DNA from: CAJMSU01 sp964650315
GTDB lineage: Bacteria; Bacillota_I; Bacilli_A; RF39; UBA660
Length of the DNA stretch: 47,903 nt
Direction: 5' to 3'
Assembly (NCBI GenBank): GCA_964650315.1
Contig: CAZYQE010000009.1
Location: forward strand, 1 to 47,903
Shown: positions 31,831 through 41,331 of the stretch, piece by piece
Layout: every line of letters begins with the position of its first letter
Numbering within the stretch: the stretch's first letter is position 1
Made by a program: the position numbers and the translations under genes
The notes under the pieces: model-generated
Seen by the model: only the letters and a program-made list of their open reading frames with translations
What the model was told of the DNA's origin: nothing
Databases searched by the model: none

Positions 31831-31863
31831 ACAAAAAAAGAATCCTTATTAAAGGTTCTTTTA
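31831..31863 (-). terminator. Terminator after rpmA
   Basis: Imperfect stem (AAAGAACCTT with AAGGATTCTTT, one bulge) across the rpmA stop, followed by seven T residues on the minus strand. Confidence 0.65.
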
Positions 31864-32151
31864 TTCACTTACTGGATAACAAGAAGCTTGTTTCTTACTT
31901 CTTCCTAAACGTTCATATTTAACTACTCCATCAACTGTAGTATATAATGAATCATCATTACCACGACGAACATTTACACCTGGAAAAATCTTAGTTCCAC
32001 GTTGACGATATATAATAGAACCAGCTTTAATAAACTCACCATCAGCTGCTTTAGCACCTAATCTACGACCAATAGAATCACGTCCATTAGATGTTGAACC
32101 TTGCCCTTTATGATGAGCAAATAATTGTATATCTAATTTTAATAATTTCAT
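31861..32151 (-). CDS. rpmA: Ribosomal protein L27 with Prp-cleaved N-terminal extension
   Basis: 96 residues. The N-terminus MKLLKLDIQLFAHHKGQGST contains the Firmicutes cleavage motif (LQLFA-like, here IQLFA before HH). Prp must cut it to expose the N-terminal tail that reaches the peptidyl transferase centre. GRDSIGRRLGAKAADGEF and IIYRQRGTKIFPGVNV are classic L27. The protease gene prp lies 12 bases upstream. Ribosome site AAGGAGGA. Confidence 0.96.
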   Translation of the reverse strand: MKLLKLDIQLFAHHKGQGSTSNGRDSIGRRLGAKAADGEFIKAGSIIYRQRGTKIFPGVNVRRGNDDSLYTTVDGVVKYERLGRSKKQASCYPVSE

Positions 32152-32163
32152 ATATAATCCTCC

Positions 32164-32466
32164 TTATTTTACTTCAATGTTTTCACTATAATTCTTTTCT
32201 AATTCTTTTAAAAGACTAACCATATTATTAATTAGTAATTGAGTTGTACTATCAGTAGATTTAATATCTATAGACATACCCTTCTTACTAACTAAATAAC
32301 TTAGACTACCTTTATCAAGTGACAAAATACCATTTACAGTAGTAGTAACTATACTACTAGCTGCTGCACATACTATATCTTTTCCATAATCATCATACAT
32401 AGCATGACCTAATATAGTAATCTTTTTATATTTAGCATTTTGTTTTTCTATTTTTACTTTAATCAT
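32164..32466 (-). CDS. prp: Ribosomal-processing cysteine protease Prp
   Basis: 100 residues. The catalytic pair is His21 in ITILGHAMYDDYGKDIVCAA and Cys33 in the same block; a helix with SSIVTTTVNGIL follows. It removes the N-terminal extension of L27 (and, in some species, of phage proteins) and is essential where L27 has the extension. It lies between rplU and rpmA, the conserved position; the start is two bases after the rplU stop. Confidence 0.93.
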   Translation of the reverse strand: MIKVKIEKQNAKYKKITILGHAMYDDYGKDIVCAAASSIVTTTVNGILSLDKGSLSYLVSKKGMSIDIKSTDSTTQLLINNMVSLLKELEKNYSENIEVK

Positions 32467-32468
32467 AA

Positions 32469-32771
32469 TTAACCATTTATCTTAGTAATTTTAATTTTAG
32501 TATAAGGTTGTCTATGTCCTTGTTTCTTACGGTTAGATCTGTCTTTAGATTTATATTTAAAAACAGTTATTTTCTTATTCTTTCCATTCTTTAGAACTTC
32601 TCCAAGAACTTTAACATCAGTAAGATAAGGACTTCCTACTTTTCCATCAACCATTAATACTTGGTCAAAACTAATTTCATCACCTTCGTTAGCATTAATC
32701 TTTTCTACAAAAATTTCACTACCTTCAGTAACATAATATTGTTTCCCACCAACTTTTATAACAGCGTTCAT
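32469..32771 (-). CDS. rplU: Ribosomal protein L21
   Basis: 100 residues from the ATG at 32771, with AAAGGAGG 7 bases upstream; the TTG one codon earlier is less likely. Motifs are AVIKVGGKQYYVTEGSEIFV (about 3-22), INANEGDEISFDQVLMV and the C-terminal RSNRKKQGHRQPYTKIKI. L21 binds 23S domain II with L20. First gene of rplU-prp-rpmA behind an L21-type leader and a perfect promoter. Confidence 0.97.
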   Translation of the reverse strand: MNAVIKVGGKQYYVTEGSEIFVEKINANEGDEISFDQVLMVDGKVGSPYLTDVKVLGEVLKNGKNKKITVFKYKSKDRSNRKKQGHRQPYTKIKITKING

Positions 32772-32774
32772 CAA

Positions 32775-32870
32775 TATACCTCCTTTATATAAACTTAAGA
32801 CTCGCTCTTAAGGTACAAGTAACTTGTTTATAAACCTTTTCAATGCGGTTTGAGCATGAGGCGTCAAACA
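32775..32870 (-). promoter_or_regulatory. L21-type ribosomal leader
   Basis: The leader between promoter and rplU carries stem elements (CTTAAGAGCGAGTCTTAAG and ACAAGTTACTTGT on the minus strand) preceded by GACGCCTCATGCTCAAACCG. Position, length and the closing stem next to the ribosome site fit the Firmicutes L21 leader. Not tested with a covariance model. Confidence 0.7.
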
Positions 32871-32875
32871 TAGAG

Positions 32876-32904
32876 ATTATATCATATAGACAAAATCATG
32901 TCAA
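32876..32904 (-). promoter_or_regulatory. Consensus SigA promoter of rplU-prp-rpmA
   Basis: Minus strand: TTGACA (32899-32904), 17 bp, TATAAT (32876-32881), perfect consensus. The -35 overlaps the end of the phosphatase gene. Confidence 0.92.
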
Positions 32905-33326
32905 ATATTTATTAGTTTAATTATATTATCTATTCCTTCCACTAAATCATTATAAGTTTTATCAAAATCACCTGTATACCAAGGATCATCTATATCTTTA
33001 GAAAGTAACTTTTTGATTTTATGCTTTGGATCTTTACCAAATATACTTAAAACATTTCTAACATTGGATTCTTCCATACAATAGAAATAATCAAATTTTT
33101 TATAATCACGTTTTTCTAAACATTTAGAATAATGTCTAGTATATGGGATAAGTTCCCGATCTAATTTTTCTCTAGCTGGAGGATAGATATCACTACCTTC
33201 TTCTTCATATGATGTTCCTCTTGACTCTATATGAACCTGATCACTACTTACTTTACTTTTCATAATAAATTCAGCCATAGGACTTCTACAAATATTACCT
33301 AAGCAAACAAAACATATTCTTATCAT
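32901..33326 (-). CDS. Low-molecular-weight protein tyrosine phosphatase
   Basis: 141 residues. The P-loop is at the start, CLGNICRSPMAE, with nucleophile Cys8 and Arg14; the general acid is in IDDPWYTGDFDKTYNDL (about 112-129). Family members remove phosphate from Tyr or phospho-Arg residues. The start overlaps the addA stop (ATGA), so it is translationally coupled to addBA; the biological link between the two is not obvious. Confidence 0.92.
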   Translation of the reverse strand: MIRICFVCLGNICRSPMAEFIMKSKVSSDQVHIESRGTSYEEEGSDIYPPAREKLDRELIPYTRHYSKCLEKRDYKKFDYFYCMEESNVRNVLSIFGKDPKHKIKKLLSKDIDDPWYTGDFDKTYNDLVEGIDNIIKLINI

Positions 33327-36300
33327 ATTATCTTTCTATACTCCTCATCTAATATTGAATATAAATAACAATCTACTTCCTTATTTAATTTATTCTTAAT
33401 AAATTCTCTATATCCATTTAATTGTTTATCATATTCATTATCTTCAATATTCTTTAATTTATAATCTATAATAATTATTTTGTCATCAGACTCTATCATT
33501 AAATCAATAATACCATGAGATAAAACATTACCTTCATTATATATAAATTCATATTCTTTATACATTTTATTATTAAGATTATCTTTTATTAAATTACTAT
33601 TTAAGAATTTATTAATCTTAGATTTAATCTCATCATTAATATCAAATAAACTATAATCTGGGTTATTAAAATCAATAAGTTCTAATACTTCGTGTACTTT
33701 TGTACCAAAATCCATTAATTCTTTTTCATTCTTAGTAATTAAATGTAATTTATCTTTAGAATAATGAGTTTCTTCTTTTAATACTTTATCAATATTTAAT
33801 TCTTCTACTTCTAAAGTATCAGTAATTTTCTCTAAATTATCATTATTCTTACCATATAAATATTCACGAGATGCATCTACATCTACTTCTTTAACATATG
33901 GTAGTAATAAACTATATATACTTTTAATTACATCTAAGAAACAGTTATACTTTTCTTTAACTTCATCTGGTATTATATCTAATACTTCTTTTTCTTCATC
34001 TATTTTAGGTATTACTATAATCATTTTTTCTTTAACTCTAGTTAACGCAACATAAAGTAATCTAATTTCTTCAGATATTTCTTCTTTTTTAATATTATTT
34101 TTAACTAATGTCTTTATTATAGTATCTTTATAATAATCATCTACTTTAGGAATAACTATTCCATACTTATTATCATAAAGAACTCTTTTCTTAGTCTCAT
34201 CTAAATTAAATCTAGTAAATAGTGATGCATAGTAACATACTGGAAACTCTAATCCTTTAGATTTATGAATAGTCATTATTTTACAACTATTACTATTATC
34301 CATATTAGTATTAAATTTTAAATCTAAATCGTTATCAAATATATTATCTAAATGTTCTACAAAATCATATATAGTATTACCACTATCTTCTAATTCTCTA
34401 ACTAAATTAAATAAATATTCTCTTCTTACTCTATGTTCTAAAACATTAGATATAGTAATTAATTTATAATCATAATCAAAGCAATCTAATACATAGTTTA
34501 AATAACTAGAAGGACTCATAATATCTATATTATTTATTAATTCTAAACATTTCTTATATAAAGATGAATTCTCTATATTATCTTTAACTACATATTCATA
34601 TATTTCATTATCTTTATAATCACACAAGAAACTTCTACCAATAGATACAAAACTATAAGTATCTATATTATTTTCTTTAATAGAAATAATAAACTTTAAT
34701 AAATTCTTTATTACTAATATATCTTTATCATTACTTAAAGAATCATCTCTCCATATAGTAATAGGAATACCTAAATACTTAAATACTTTATTATATAATT
34801 CAAAGTTCTTAGATCTATCTAATAATATAGATATATCACTATATTTAATATCTCTTAGTATATTTTTATCTTTATCAAATACTTGATATTTAGAATTTAT
34901 TTTATTCTTTATATCATTACCAATAATAAAAGCTTCTGTTTCTTCTTTCTTTAAGTCACTCTCTTCATAAGTTAATACATCTAAATTATAATCATTAGAT
35001 TTATATTCATCATATAACATATTACCATATACCATTCGATGAGATTTTTTATAGTCAGCTCCACCAATTTCATCACTCATAATATAGTCAAATATTAAAT
35101 TAATATTATTAAGTACTTCTTCTCTAGATCTAAAGTTATCAAGTAAATCTATTTTAATACCAGAATCACTATTACTATATAAATCATATTTATTCTTAAA
35201 TATATATGGATTAGCATTCCTAAATCTATAAATTGATTGTTTAATATCTCCAACCATATATAAATTATTATTAGAAATCATTGATATAAACTTCTCTTGT
35301 GTATCAGAAGTATCTTGATACTCATCTAATAATATTTCATTATAACTATTAGTAATCTCTTCTCTTACATTAGAATTATCTTCTATTAATTTAATAGATA
35401 AATATGCTATATCATTATAACTATATATATCATTTTCTTTTTTATATAATTCTAAAGAAGTATTTAATTCTTTTAATATATCAATAATTATACCTATATT
35501 AGACATAGTAGATTCTATTTCTTCTTTAATTTCATCTACACTATTATAAATAACTAATTCTTTTAACTCTTTAGCAGTATCAAATATATCTTGTTTTATA
35601 TTTTTAGCTACCAGATCAGTACCTCTAGGTACTTTAACAGTTTCATAATCTAAAGATTTAACTACATCACTATACTCTTTAGAATTAATTAAGTCTTTAA
35701 AATTATCTTCTATTTTTTTAACAAAATCTTCTTCAAAATAATTAGGTAATTCTTTAATTAAATTTTTAATATAAGATATTTTATTAAATATTAAATTAAT
35801 ATATTCATCTATAAACTCATCTATATTATAGTTATCTATATAATTATCTAAATATTTATCTTTATCATATTTTAATTCTATTTTCTTATAACAATCTAAT
35901 ATATAATTCTTTAACTGAAGATCATCTTTTAAACAGAAGTCTCTAATTAATTTATTAAACTCTTTAGTAGGATTTAAATAATATTTATCAAATATTAAAT
36001 CTAATAATTCTTTTTTCTTTAGATTAATAATTACTTCATCAGTTATTTTAATATTATTAGTTATATTTAGATGAGTATGATATTTCTTTACAATACTTAA
36101 AGCATATGAATCAAAAGTAGTTATATAAGCACTATCAATAAGATCTAATTCTTCTTTTAAAGAATTATCTTTCTTTATAGCTTTTCTAATACGTTCTTTC
36201 ATTTCATTAGCAGCAGCATTAGTAAAAGTTAATATTAATAACTCATTTATATGTACACCACTTTTTAACTTTCTAATTACTCTCTCAGTAAGTACTGCAG

Positions 36301-36385
36301 TTTTACCACTTCCTGCACCTGCAGAAACAATTATATTTTTATCTTCTAGGTTAATAGCATTTTCCTGTTCTTTAGTCCACTTCAT
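33323..36385 (-). CDS. addA: AddA helicase-nuclease subunit
   Basis: 1020 residues, somewhat shorter than B. subtilis AddA (about 1230). UvrD-type helicase: Walker A SAGAGSGKTAVL (21-32), LTFTNAAANEMKERI (about 52-66), Walker B LLDEYQDTSD (about 350), VGDIKQSIYRFR, TIHKSKGLEFPV (about 706-717) and VALTRVKEK. The C-terminal nuclease has the AddA signature (GTKVHEVLE, IIIIDYKLKNI). With AddB it processes DNA ends for recombination. ATG overlaps the addB stop (TAATG); the stop is TGA, so TGA is not read as Trp here. Confidence 0.95.
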   Translation of the reverse strand: MKWTKEQENAINLEDKNIIVSAGAGSGKTAVLTERVIRKLKSGVHINELLILTFTNAAANEMKERIRKAIKKDNSLKEELDLIDSAYITTFDSYALSIVKKYHTHLNITNNIKITDEVIINLKKKELLDLIFDKYYLNPTKEFNKLIRDFCLKDDLQLKNYILDCYKKIELKYDKDKYLDNYIDNYNIDEFIDEYINLIFNKISYIKNLIKELPNYFEEDFVKKIEDNFKDLINSKEYSDVVKSLDYETVKVPRGTDLVAKNIKQDIFDTAKELKELVIYNSVDEIKEEIESTMSNIGIIIDILKELNTSLELYKKENDIYSYNDIAYLSIKLIEDNSNVREEITNSYNEILLDEYQDTSDTQEKFISMISNNNLYMVGDIKQSIYRFRNANPYIFKNKYDLYSNSDSGIKIDLLDNFRSREEVLNNINLIFDYIMSDEIGGADYKKSHRMVYGNMLYDEYKSNDYNLDVLTYEESDLKKEETEAFIIGNDIKNKINSKYQVFDKDKNILRDIKYSDISILLDRSKNFELYNKVFKYLGIPITIWRDDSLSNDKDILVIKNLLKFIISIKENNIDTYSFVSIGRSFLCDYKDNEIYEYVVKDNIENSSLYKKCLELINNIDIMSPSSYLNYVLDCFDYDYKLITISNVLEHRVRREYLFNLVRELEDSGNTIYDFVEHLDNIFDNDLDLKFNTNMDNSNSCKIMTIHKSKGLEFPVCYYASLFTRFNLDETKKRVLYDNKYGIVIPKVDDYYKDTIIKTLVKNNIKKEEISEEIRLLYVALTRVKEKMIIVIPKIDEEKEVLDIIPDEVKEKYNCFLDVIKSIYSLLLPYVKEVDVDASREYLYGKNNDNLEKITDTLEVEELNIDKVLKEETHYSKDKLHLITKNEKELMDFGTKVHEVLELIDFNNPDYSLFDINDEIKSKINKFLNSNLIKDNLNNKMYKEYEFIYNEGNVLSHGIIDLMIESDDKIIIIDYKLKNIEDNEYDKQLNGYREFIKNKLNKEVDCYLYSILDEEYRKII

Positions 36386-38694
36386 TATGCTTCACCCCCT
36401 AGAAAAGATAAATCTTCTACTTCATCTAAATACTTAATATTTTTATCATTCATATAACATAAATCCCTAAATTTACAATATTTACATGATACATTTTTTT
36501 CTTTATATACTTTAGGATCTATAGAAAAATCTCTGTCTAATATTTCATCAGTTTTAGTATCTATATGTTCTTTAGTAAACTTAACTAAATTATATAAAGT
36601 AGTATTATCAAGTATCTTAGAATATCTTCCAAACTTATCATTATAAGACATACCTTTTATTAACTTACTATCTTTATATGTTTTATCAAACCTACCAAGT
36701 ATATCTATATCATCAGTAGAATATCCTTTAAGTAAATATAAATCTTCTTGTTCTTTATCTAACTTTTTAGACCAAGTTAAATGATCAAACAGAATATTTT
36801 GATAGTATATTCCAGTAAATATTGGGCTCTTAAATATTTTAGAATAATGAATTAAATATAAATACACAGGTAACTGCATATTTAGTCCATATTTCATTGG
36901 TAATATAGAAGTATCTATTTTACCTGTTTTATAATCTATTATAGAAAAATATACATCTTCTATATTTTTATAAAACATAATCTTATCAATATACCCAACA
37001 AACTCTACAGATATATCTTTATCTAAAGAAACTGTAGCTTTCTTCTCAAAATAATATTCTTTGTAATCTGATAAAGACTCTTGTTCTCTTATTTTAGAAA
37101 TTAATTTTTCTAATTCTTTTTTTATTCTAACTAGTAAGAATTTCTCTTTTAAAGATAAATCTCTAGTTTCTAAATAATTATTATATTCTGTATCTAAATC
37201 AAAATTACTATTTTTATATAAAGATAATACATTATGATATAAAGAACCAATAAAAGCCCCAAAAGTATCTTCATAATCATCTAGTTTTAATACATATTTA
37301 ATATAATATTTAAACTTACATTCGTTATAACTATTAAGTGATGTATAAGATAATTTTAATGGATAATCTAAATTCTCTAAATAAGTATCTTTATCTATAT
37401 TAGTATAGTTATTATCATAAGTATTATATAAACTATTATAATGACTATTTAATCTTAATAAATTATCATCTTTAGTACCATATAAATTATATAAATCTAG
37501 GCTCTCTCCTAGTCTTATTTCATTATAAATATTAGATTTATTATATAAATCTTTATTAAATTTAATTATATTTAAACCTAAATCATCTATTAAACTAGAT
37601 CTATAATAAGTACTAAAAGAACTACTTAGTTTATAAGATAAATATAAATTATTTATATTACTTAATATATTACTAAGTACATATTTTTCTCTTTTATTTA
37701 AATAATTAGTATCATATAAATCTATTTCATCTTTATCAAAATTTGTTATATAATCTATATCTTTATAAATTCTAGGTAATATATCTTGATTAAAACCTAA
37801 TACAAAGACATATTCATCATCTGAAAATTCTTCATCATATAAATTCTTTATATTAACTGCATCTACATACTTAGTACTTGGTATATAAGTATGTTTTAAT
37901 TTGTCGATTAATATATTTTCATAAATAGAATCTTTACTATCAATAACAGATAATTCACTAATTACATTTACTAACTTTTTATTAATAATACTTTTATTAG
38001 AATTATCTAAATCTAATACTTCATTATCTAAATAATCTTTAACTACTTTAGTAGAATAAATACTATTTTTAAAATCTATATTAATTGGAATATTATAATA
38101 AGAAAATAATTTATAAATAGTATATAAATAATCATCACTTACATTAGTTAAATATATTTTATTTATATCTACTCCCTTATTTAATAAATCTATTATTTTT
38201 AAACATACATAATTAACTTCATCTTCTAAAGTATTACACTCTACTACATCACTATTAAAATTAGTTAATTTATAATTAACTTTATAGTTTAATATATTTT
38301 CTTCATATAAGTCTAAATCATAATAATTTTTAACTACTATTTCATAATTAGAAATACTCTTTCTAAAAGCTTTATTAAATATTAATAAATTATTATCTAT
38401 TAATTCTTTCTTTAAATTACTTAAGAATTTTAATTTAGAATTTTTATATATTTTATTAAGATCTATAAAATATAAATTATTTAAATATACTTTTACTACA
38501 TCTATATCATAATTATATTTATTAATTAAATAATATATGGTTTTTAAATCATACTTAAAGAAATAACTATCAAAGAATTCTTTTTTAGTCATAAATTTAA
38601 TATTATATAGTTTTTCTTTATTAATAGAATCTAATATTTTATATTTTTCATCATTAGGACATACTATTAATAAATTATCTTTCATATTAACCAT
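36385..38694 (-). CDS. addB: AddB/RexB-like nuclease subunit, short form
   Basis: 769 residues from the ATG at 38694 (AGGTGG upstream); a GTG at 38706 also exists. AddB is usually 1100-1170 residues, so this one is much reduced. The C-terminal PD-(D/E)xK nuclease is intact: KLSYTSLNSYNECKFKYYIK (about 453-472) with the first Cys, IDYKTGKID (about 592) and the iron-sulfur cysteines CKYCKFRDLC near the end. The N-terminal helicase-like part is strongly divergent and no Walker A is visible (B. subtilis AddB has a P-loop). It overlaps addA by one base. Identity is clear from the C-terminus and context. Confidence 0.87.
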   Translation of the reverse strand: MVNMKDNLLIVCPNDEKYKILDSINKEKLYNIKFMTKKEFFDSYFFKYDLKTIYYLINKYNYDIDVVKVYLNNLYFIDLNKIYKNSKLKFLSNLKKELIDNNLLIFNKAFRKSISNYEIVVKNYYDLDLYEENILNYKVNYKLTNFNSDVVECNTLEDEVNYVCLKIIDLLNKGVDINKIYLTNVSDDYLYTIYKLFSYYNIPINIDFKNSIYSTKVVKDYLDNEVLDLDNSNKSIINKKLVNVISELSVIDSKDSIYENILIDKLKHTYIPSTKYVDAVNIKNLYDEEFSDDEYVFVLGFNQDILPRIYKDIDYITNFDKDEIDLYDTNYLNKREKYVLSNILSNINNLYLSYKLSSSFSTYYRSSLIDDLGLNIIKFNKDLYNKSNIYNEIRLGESLDLYNLYGTKDDNLLRLNSHYNSLYNTYDNNYTNIDKDTYLENLDYPLKLSYTSLNSYNECKFKYYIKYVLKLDDYEDTFGAFIGSLYHNVLSLYKNSNFDLDTEYNNYLETRDLSLKEKFLLVRIKKELEKLISKIREQESLSDYKEYYFEKKATVSLDKDISVEFVGYIDKIMFYKNIEDVYFSIIDYKTGKIDTSILPMKYGLNMQLPVYLYLIHYSKIFKSPIFTGIYYQNILFDHLTWSKKLDKEQEDLYLLKGYSTDDIDILGRFDKTYKDSKLIKGMSYNDKFGRYSKILDNTTLYNLVKFTKEHIDTKTDEILDRDFSIDPKVYKEKNVSCKYCKFRDLCYMNDKNIKYLDEVEDLSFLGGEA

Positions 38695-38725
38695 ATATAC
38701 CACCACCTATATTATATAATTTATA

Positions 38726-38752
38726 TAAAAAAAAAGAAAGTATATACTTTCT
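38726..38752 (-). terminator. Terminator after the prepilin peptidase gene
   Basis: Perfect hairpin AGAAAGTATATACTTTCT (38735-38752) followed by nine T residues on the minus strand. Confidence 0.8.
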
Positions 38753-38756
38753 ATAT

Positions 38757-39521
38757 TTAAAAACCTAACCAATTTATTATTAACTCTGGTGTTAATCTTA
38801 CAAAATATATTAATGTAAAAGCAAGTAATAAGAATGGTCCGAATGGTATAACATTATTTTTATTTCTTTTTAATATTATTAATGAGATTGGTAAAGCAAG
38901 CATACTTCCTAGAAAGATTGTTAAAGTACCTAATAATGGATCTAATACTAATCCAAATAGAAACATTATTTTAACATCTCCTCCACCTAAACTTTCTCTT
39001 CCTAATAATTTATCTCCCACTAACATAATAGTATACATAATTGTAAATAAGAAAATACCTATTATTATATGTTCAAATAACCCAGTTAAACCTAAACGAA
39101 AATATTGTATTACTGCGAAATAACCACTAAAGAATATTAATACTTCATCAGGTATTATTAAATATGTTAAATCACTAACACAAACTATTACTAATAAAGA
39201 AACAATTCCTAAACCTATTAATAATTCATATGAAAATCCAAATACATAGAATGTAAGAGCATATAAAATACCTGTAGCTAATTCTATAATAGGATTCTTT
39301 ATATTTATTTTTTTATGACAATACTTACATTTTCCTCTTAAGAATATATAAGATAATAATGGTATTGTTTCTAAAAATGTTAATTTGTGATAGCAATGGT
39401 CACAATGATTTCTAGAAAATAATTTTTCATCTTCATCAGATAATCTAATACCAATAGTAGTAAATATTTCCCCTAATATTATTCCTAAAAGAAAAAACAG
39501 AAGTAAATAAATTGGATTCAT
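38757..39521 (-). CDS. Prepilin peptidase (A24 family, PilD/ComC type)
   Basis: 254 residues with about 7 membrane segments. The cytoplasmic loop has two CxxC pairs (CDHC at 40-43, CKYC at 65-68) as in bifunctional peptidase-N-methyltransferases. Catalytic Asp117 lies in VCVSDLTYLIIPDE and Asp182 in the GGGDVK version of GxGD. It cleaves type IV prepilins after the Gly before Phe/Met, so the 17824 pilin-like protein is a likely substrate. It follows the PilC-like gene by 12 bases. Confidence 0.93.
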   Translation of the reverse strand: MNPIYLLLFFLLGIILGEIFTTIGIRLSDEDEKLFSRNHCDHCYHKLTFLETIPLLSYIFLRGKCKYCHKKINIKNPIIELATGILYALTFYVFGFSYELLIGLGIVSLLVIVCVSDLTYLIIPDEVLIFFSGYFAVIQYFRLGLTGLFEHIIIGIFLFTIMYTIMLVGDKLLGRESLGGGDVKIMFLFGLVLDPLLGTLTIFLGSMLALPISLIILKRNKNNVIPFGPFLLLAFTLIYFVRLTPELIINWLGF

Positions 39522-39533
39522 ATATTATCACCT

Positions 39534-40931
39534 CTATTTTACTTGACCATAAATACTAAACATAGGCTCAACAATCGATAATAGAATTACACCAACTATA
39601 GTAGCTAAAGCAATAATCATAGCTGGTTCCATTAAACTCTTAAATTGATCTACCAATGTTTTATGTAAAGATTGGAAATGGTCTGCAACTTTTTCCATCA
39701 TTAGTCCTAATTGACCAGTATTTTCACCTGTAACTAACATTTCATAAGCAACTACTGGAAAAGCCCATTGACCTCTAAACGATTCTGATATAGAGTCTCC
39801 TTTTCCTAAACTTTTTAAACAATTATTAATTATTTCTTTATAAACTTCATTATTAGTTATTTTAGATAATACTTCCATACTATCAGTTATAAATACTCCA
39901 TGATTTAAAAGAGAAGCAAATGTTTTTGTAAAGATGGCAACCTCATTATATATAATTAAATTCTTTATAACTGGAATATGCATTAATACTATTTGTACAC
40001 CTTTCTTAAAGGTTGGAATATTTTTATATAAACATATAAAGGCTATAATAAACGCAGCCAAAAGAATAATTAATAATATATAATAATTCTTAACAAAATT
40101 ACTTATTCCTAAAATAAATAATGTAATTCCAGGTAAAGTAGCATTATTTTGTTCAAATAAAGAAGCAAATTGTGGAACTAAATAAGTAAGCATAAATATT
40201 AACACACCAAAAGCTACAGTCAATATTACTGCAGGATAAGTCATTGCACTAATCATTTGTTTCTTAGTTTTTTCTATTGAAGTATAGTAATCAGCCATAT
40301 CATCTAATATTGCTGGTAAATCACCAGTTAATTCAGCTGTTTTAACCATATTTATTAATAAAGTTGGAAAAACATTTCTTTGTTTTGTCATTGCAGTAGA
40401 TAAACTTTCTCCATTTAATAATTCATATACTAATCTCCTAAAAGCTTTTTTATTAGAAGGTTTAGTTGATTGTTTTTCTAATATTTTAACTGCATCCACT
40501 AAAGGAATACCAGATTTAATATAGGTTGATAATTGTGTTAATGAAAAAGATAAATCTTTTGAAGACATTTTTTTATAATCATTAAATTCTATATCATAAA
40601 CAGCTCTAGGCTTAACTGATACAACTTTATAATCTTGAGCTAATAAGAAATTTCTAACTTCTGATTCATTTTCTGCTTCAAAAGTACCACTTTCTTTTTT
40701 ATTCATAGGATTTATAACTACATATCTAAACTTTTGAAGTGGTTTGTTTGAATTCTTTGGTTTAACACTCCTAGCTATTGGGGCAGTATTAGAAGTATTT
40801 ACAGGTTGCCCATTATTTGGATTTTGAACTTGTTGATTAGATTCTTGTTTTTTACGCTTTATACTTTTTGGAAATCCAAATGCTTTTTTAATACCAGTAA
40901 CAGATTTACTTGGTTTGTTAACATCATTCAT
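39534..40931 (-). CDS. PilC/GspF/ComGB-type pilus inner-membrane platform protein
   Basis: 465 residues from the ATG at 40931 (AAGGAGG upstream; the longer frame has none). Residues 1-65 are a basic, Asn/Gln-rich tail. An extra N-terminal PilB/C-like domain follows (about 70-115). Two T2SSF repeats come next: LSTYIKSGIPLVDAVKIL through ILVPQ (about 130-250) and FTKTFASLLNHGVFITDSM through the end (about 335-460), each with GE(S/N) helices and three membrane segments. It organises the pilus assembly motor, but no PilB/ComGA ATPase or PilM/N/O genes are in the window. Cotranscribed with the peptidase. Confidence 0.93.
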   Translation of the reverse strand: MNDVNKPSKSVTGIKKAFGFPKSIKRKKQESNQQVQNPNNGQPVNTSNTAPIARSVKPKNSNKPLQKFRYVVINPMNKKESGTFEAENESEVRNFLLAQDYKVVSVKPRAVYDIEFNDYKKMSSKDLSFSLTQLSTYIKSGIPLVDAVKILEKQSTKPSNKKAFRRLVYELLNGESLSTAMTKQRNVFPTLLINMVKTAELTGDLPAILDDMADYYTSIEKTKKQMISAMTYPAVILTVAFGVLIFMLTYLVPQFASLFEQNNATLPGITLFILGISNFVKNYYILLIILLAAFIIAFICLYKNIPTFKKGVQIVLMHIPVIKNLIIYNEVAIFTKTFASLLNHGVFITDSMEVLSKITNNEVYKEIINNCLKSLGKGDSISESFRGQWAFPVVAYEMLVTGENTGQLGLMMEKVADHFQSLHKTLVDQFKSLMEPAMIIALATIVGVILLSIVEPMFSIYGQVK

Positions 40932-40998
40932 ACTAGCCCTCCTTATCATCTTACTATAAGTATAACACAACTATCTACTCTTTAAAACAATTAATTTT

Positions 40999-41026
40999 TA
41001 ACTTTTAAATGTTTTTTACATACAAT
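40999..41026 (+). promoter_or_regulatory. Candidate SigE promoter of the YqfQ-like gene
   Basis: CATACAAT (41019-41026) equals the SigE -10 consensus CATACANT. A TAACTTT at 40999-41005, 13 bp upstream, matches 5 of 7 of KMATATT. Confidence 0.45.
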
Positions 41027-41044
41027 ATATAAAGAGGTGATAAT

Positions 41045-41305
41045 GTGTATAATTACCCATATATGAGACCTAGTATTATAGATAGAAGTTTATCTCTAAT
41101 AAAAGGAATAAAATGGTCAGATTTATTAGATAATACTGGTAAAACATTAAATGTTATAAATCAAGCTCTTCCTATTATATATAGAATAAAACCAATAATG
41201 AATAATACTAAAACTCTATTTAAAATAGCAAATACTATTAAAAATGTAGATGATATACCTACTACAAATAAATCACCTGATAATAAACCAATTTTTTACA
41301 TATAA
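41045..41305 (+). CDS. YqfQ/VrrA-like small protein
   Basis: 86 residues with a GTG start at 41045 (ribosome site AGAGGTGAT). The middle segment LDNTGKTLNVINQALPIIYR, followed by IKPIMNNTKTLFKIA, resembles the conserved core of YqfQ-family proteins (a short helical region ending near PMVKN in Bacillus). The N-terminal MYNYPYMRP fits the Pro/Tyr-rich starts of the family. Function of the family is unknown. The SigE-like promoter suggests expression during sporulation, but that is inference from the promoter. Confidence 0.5.
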   Translation: MYNYPYMRPSIIDRSLSLIKGIKWSDLLDNTGKTLNVINQALPIIYRIKPIMNNTKTLFKIANTIKNVDDIPTTNKSPDNKPIFYI

Positions 41306-41331
41306 AAAAGACAATTATTTGTCTTTTTTTT
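41304..41331. terminator. Bidirectional terminator between the YqfQ-like gene and tgt
   Basis: Stem AAAAAAGACAA and TTGTCTTTTTT with a short loop; the T run is eight long on the plus side and there is an A run on the other side. Confidence 0.8.

Noticed and set aside
33323..36385. Use of TGA as Trp, as in Mollicutes
   Set aside because: addA ends at TGA in an ATGA overlap with the next start, Trp is encoded by TGG throughout, and all genes end at normal family length with the standard code.
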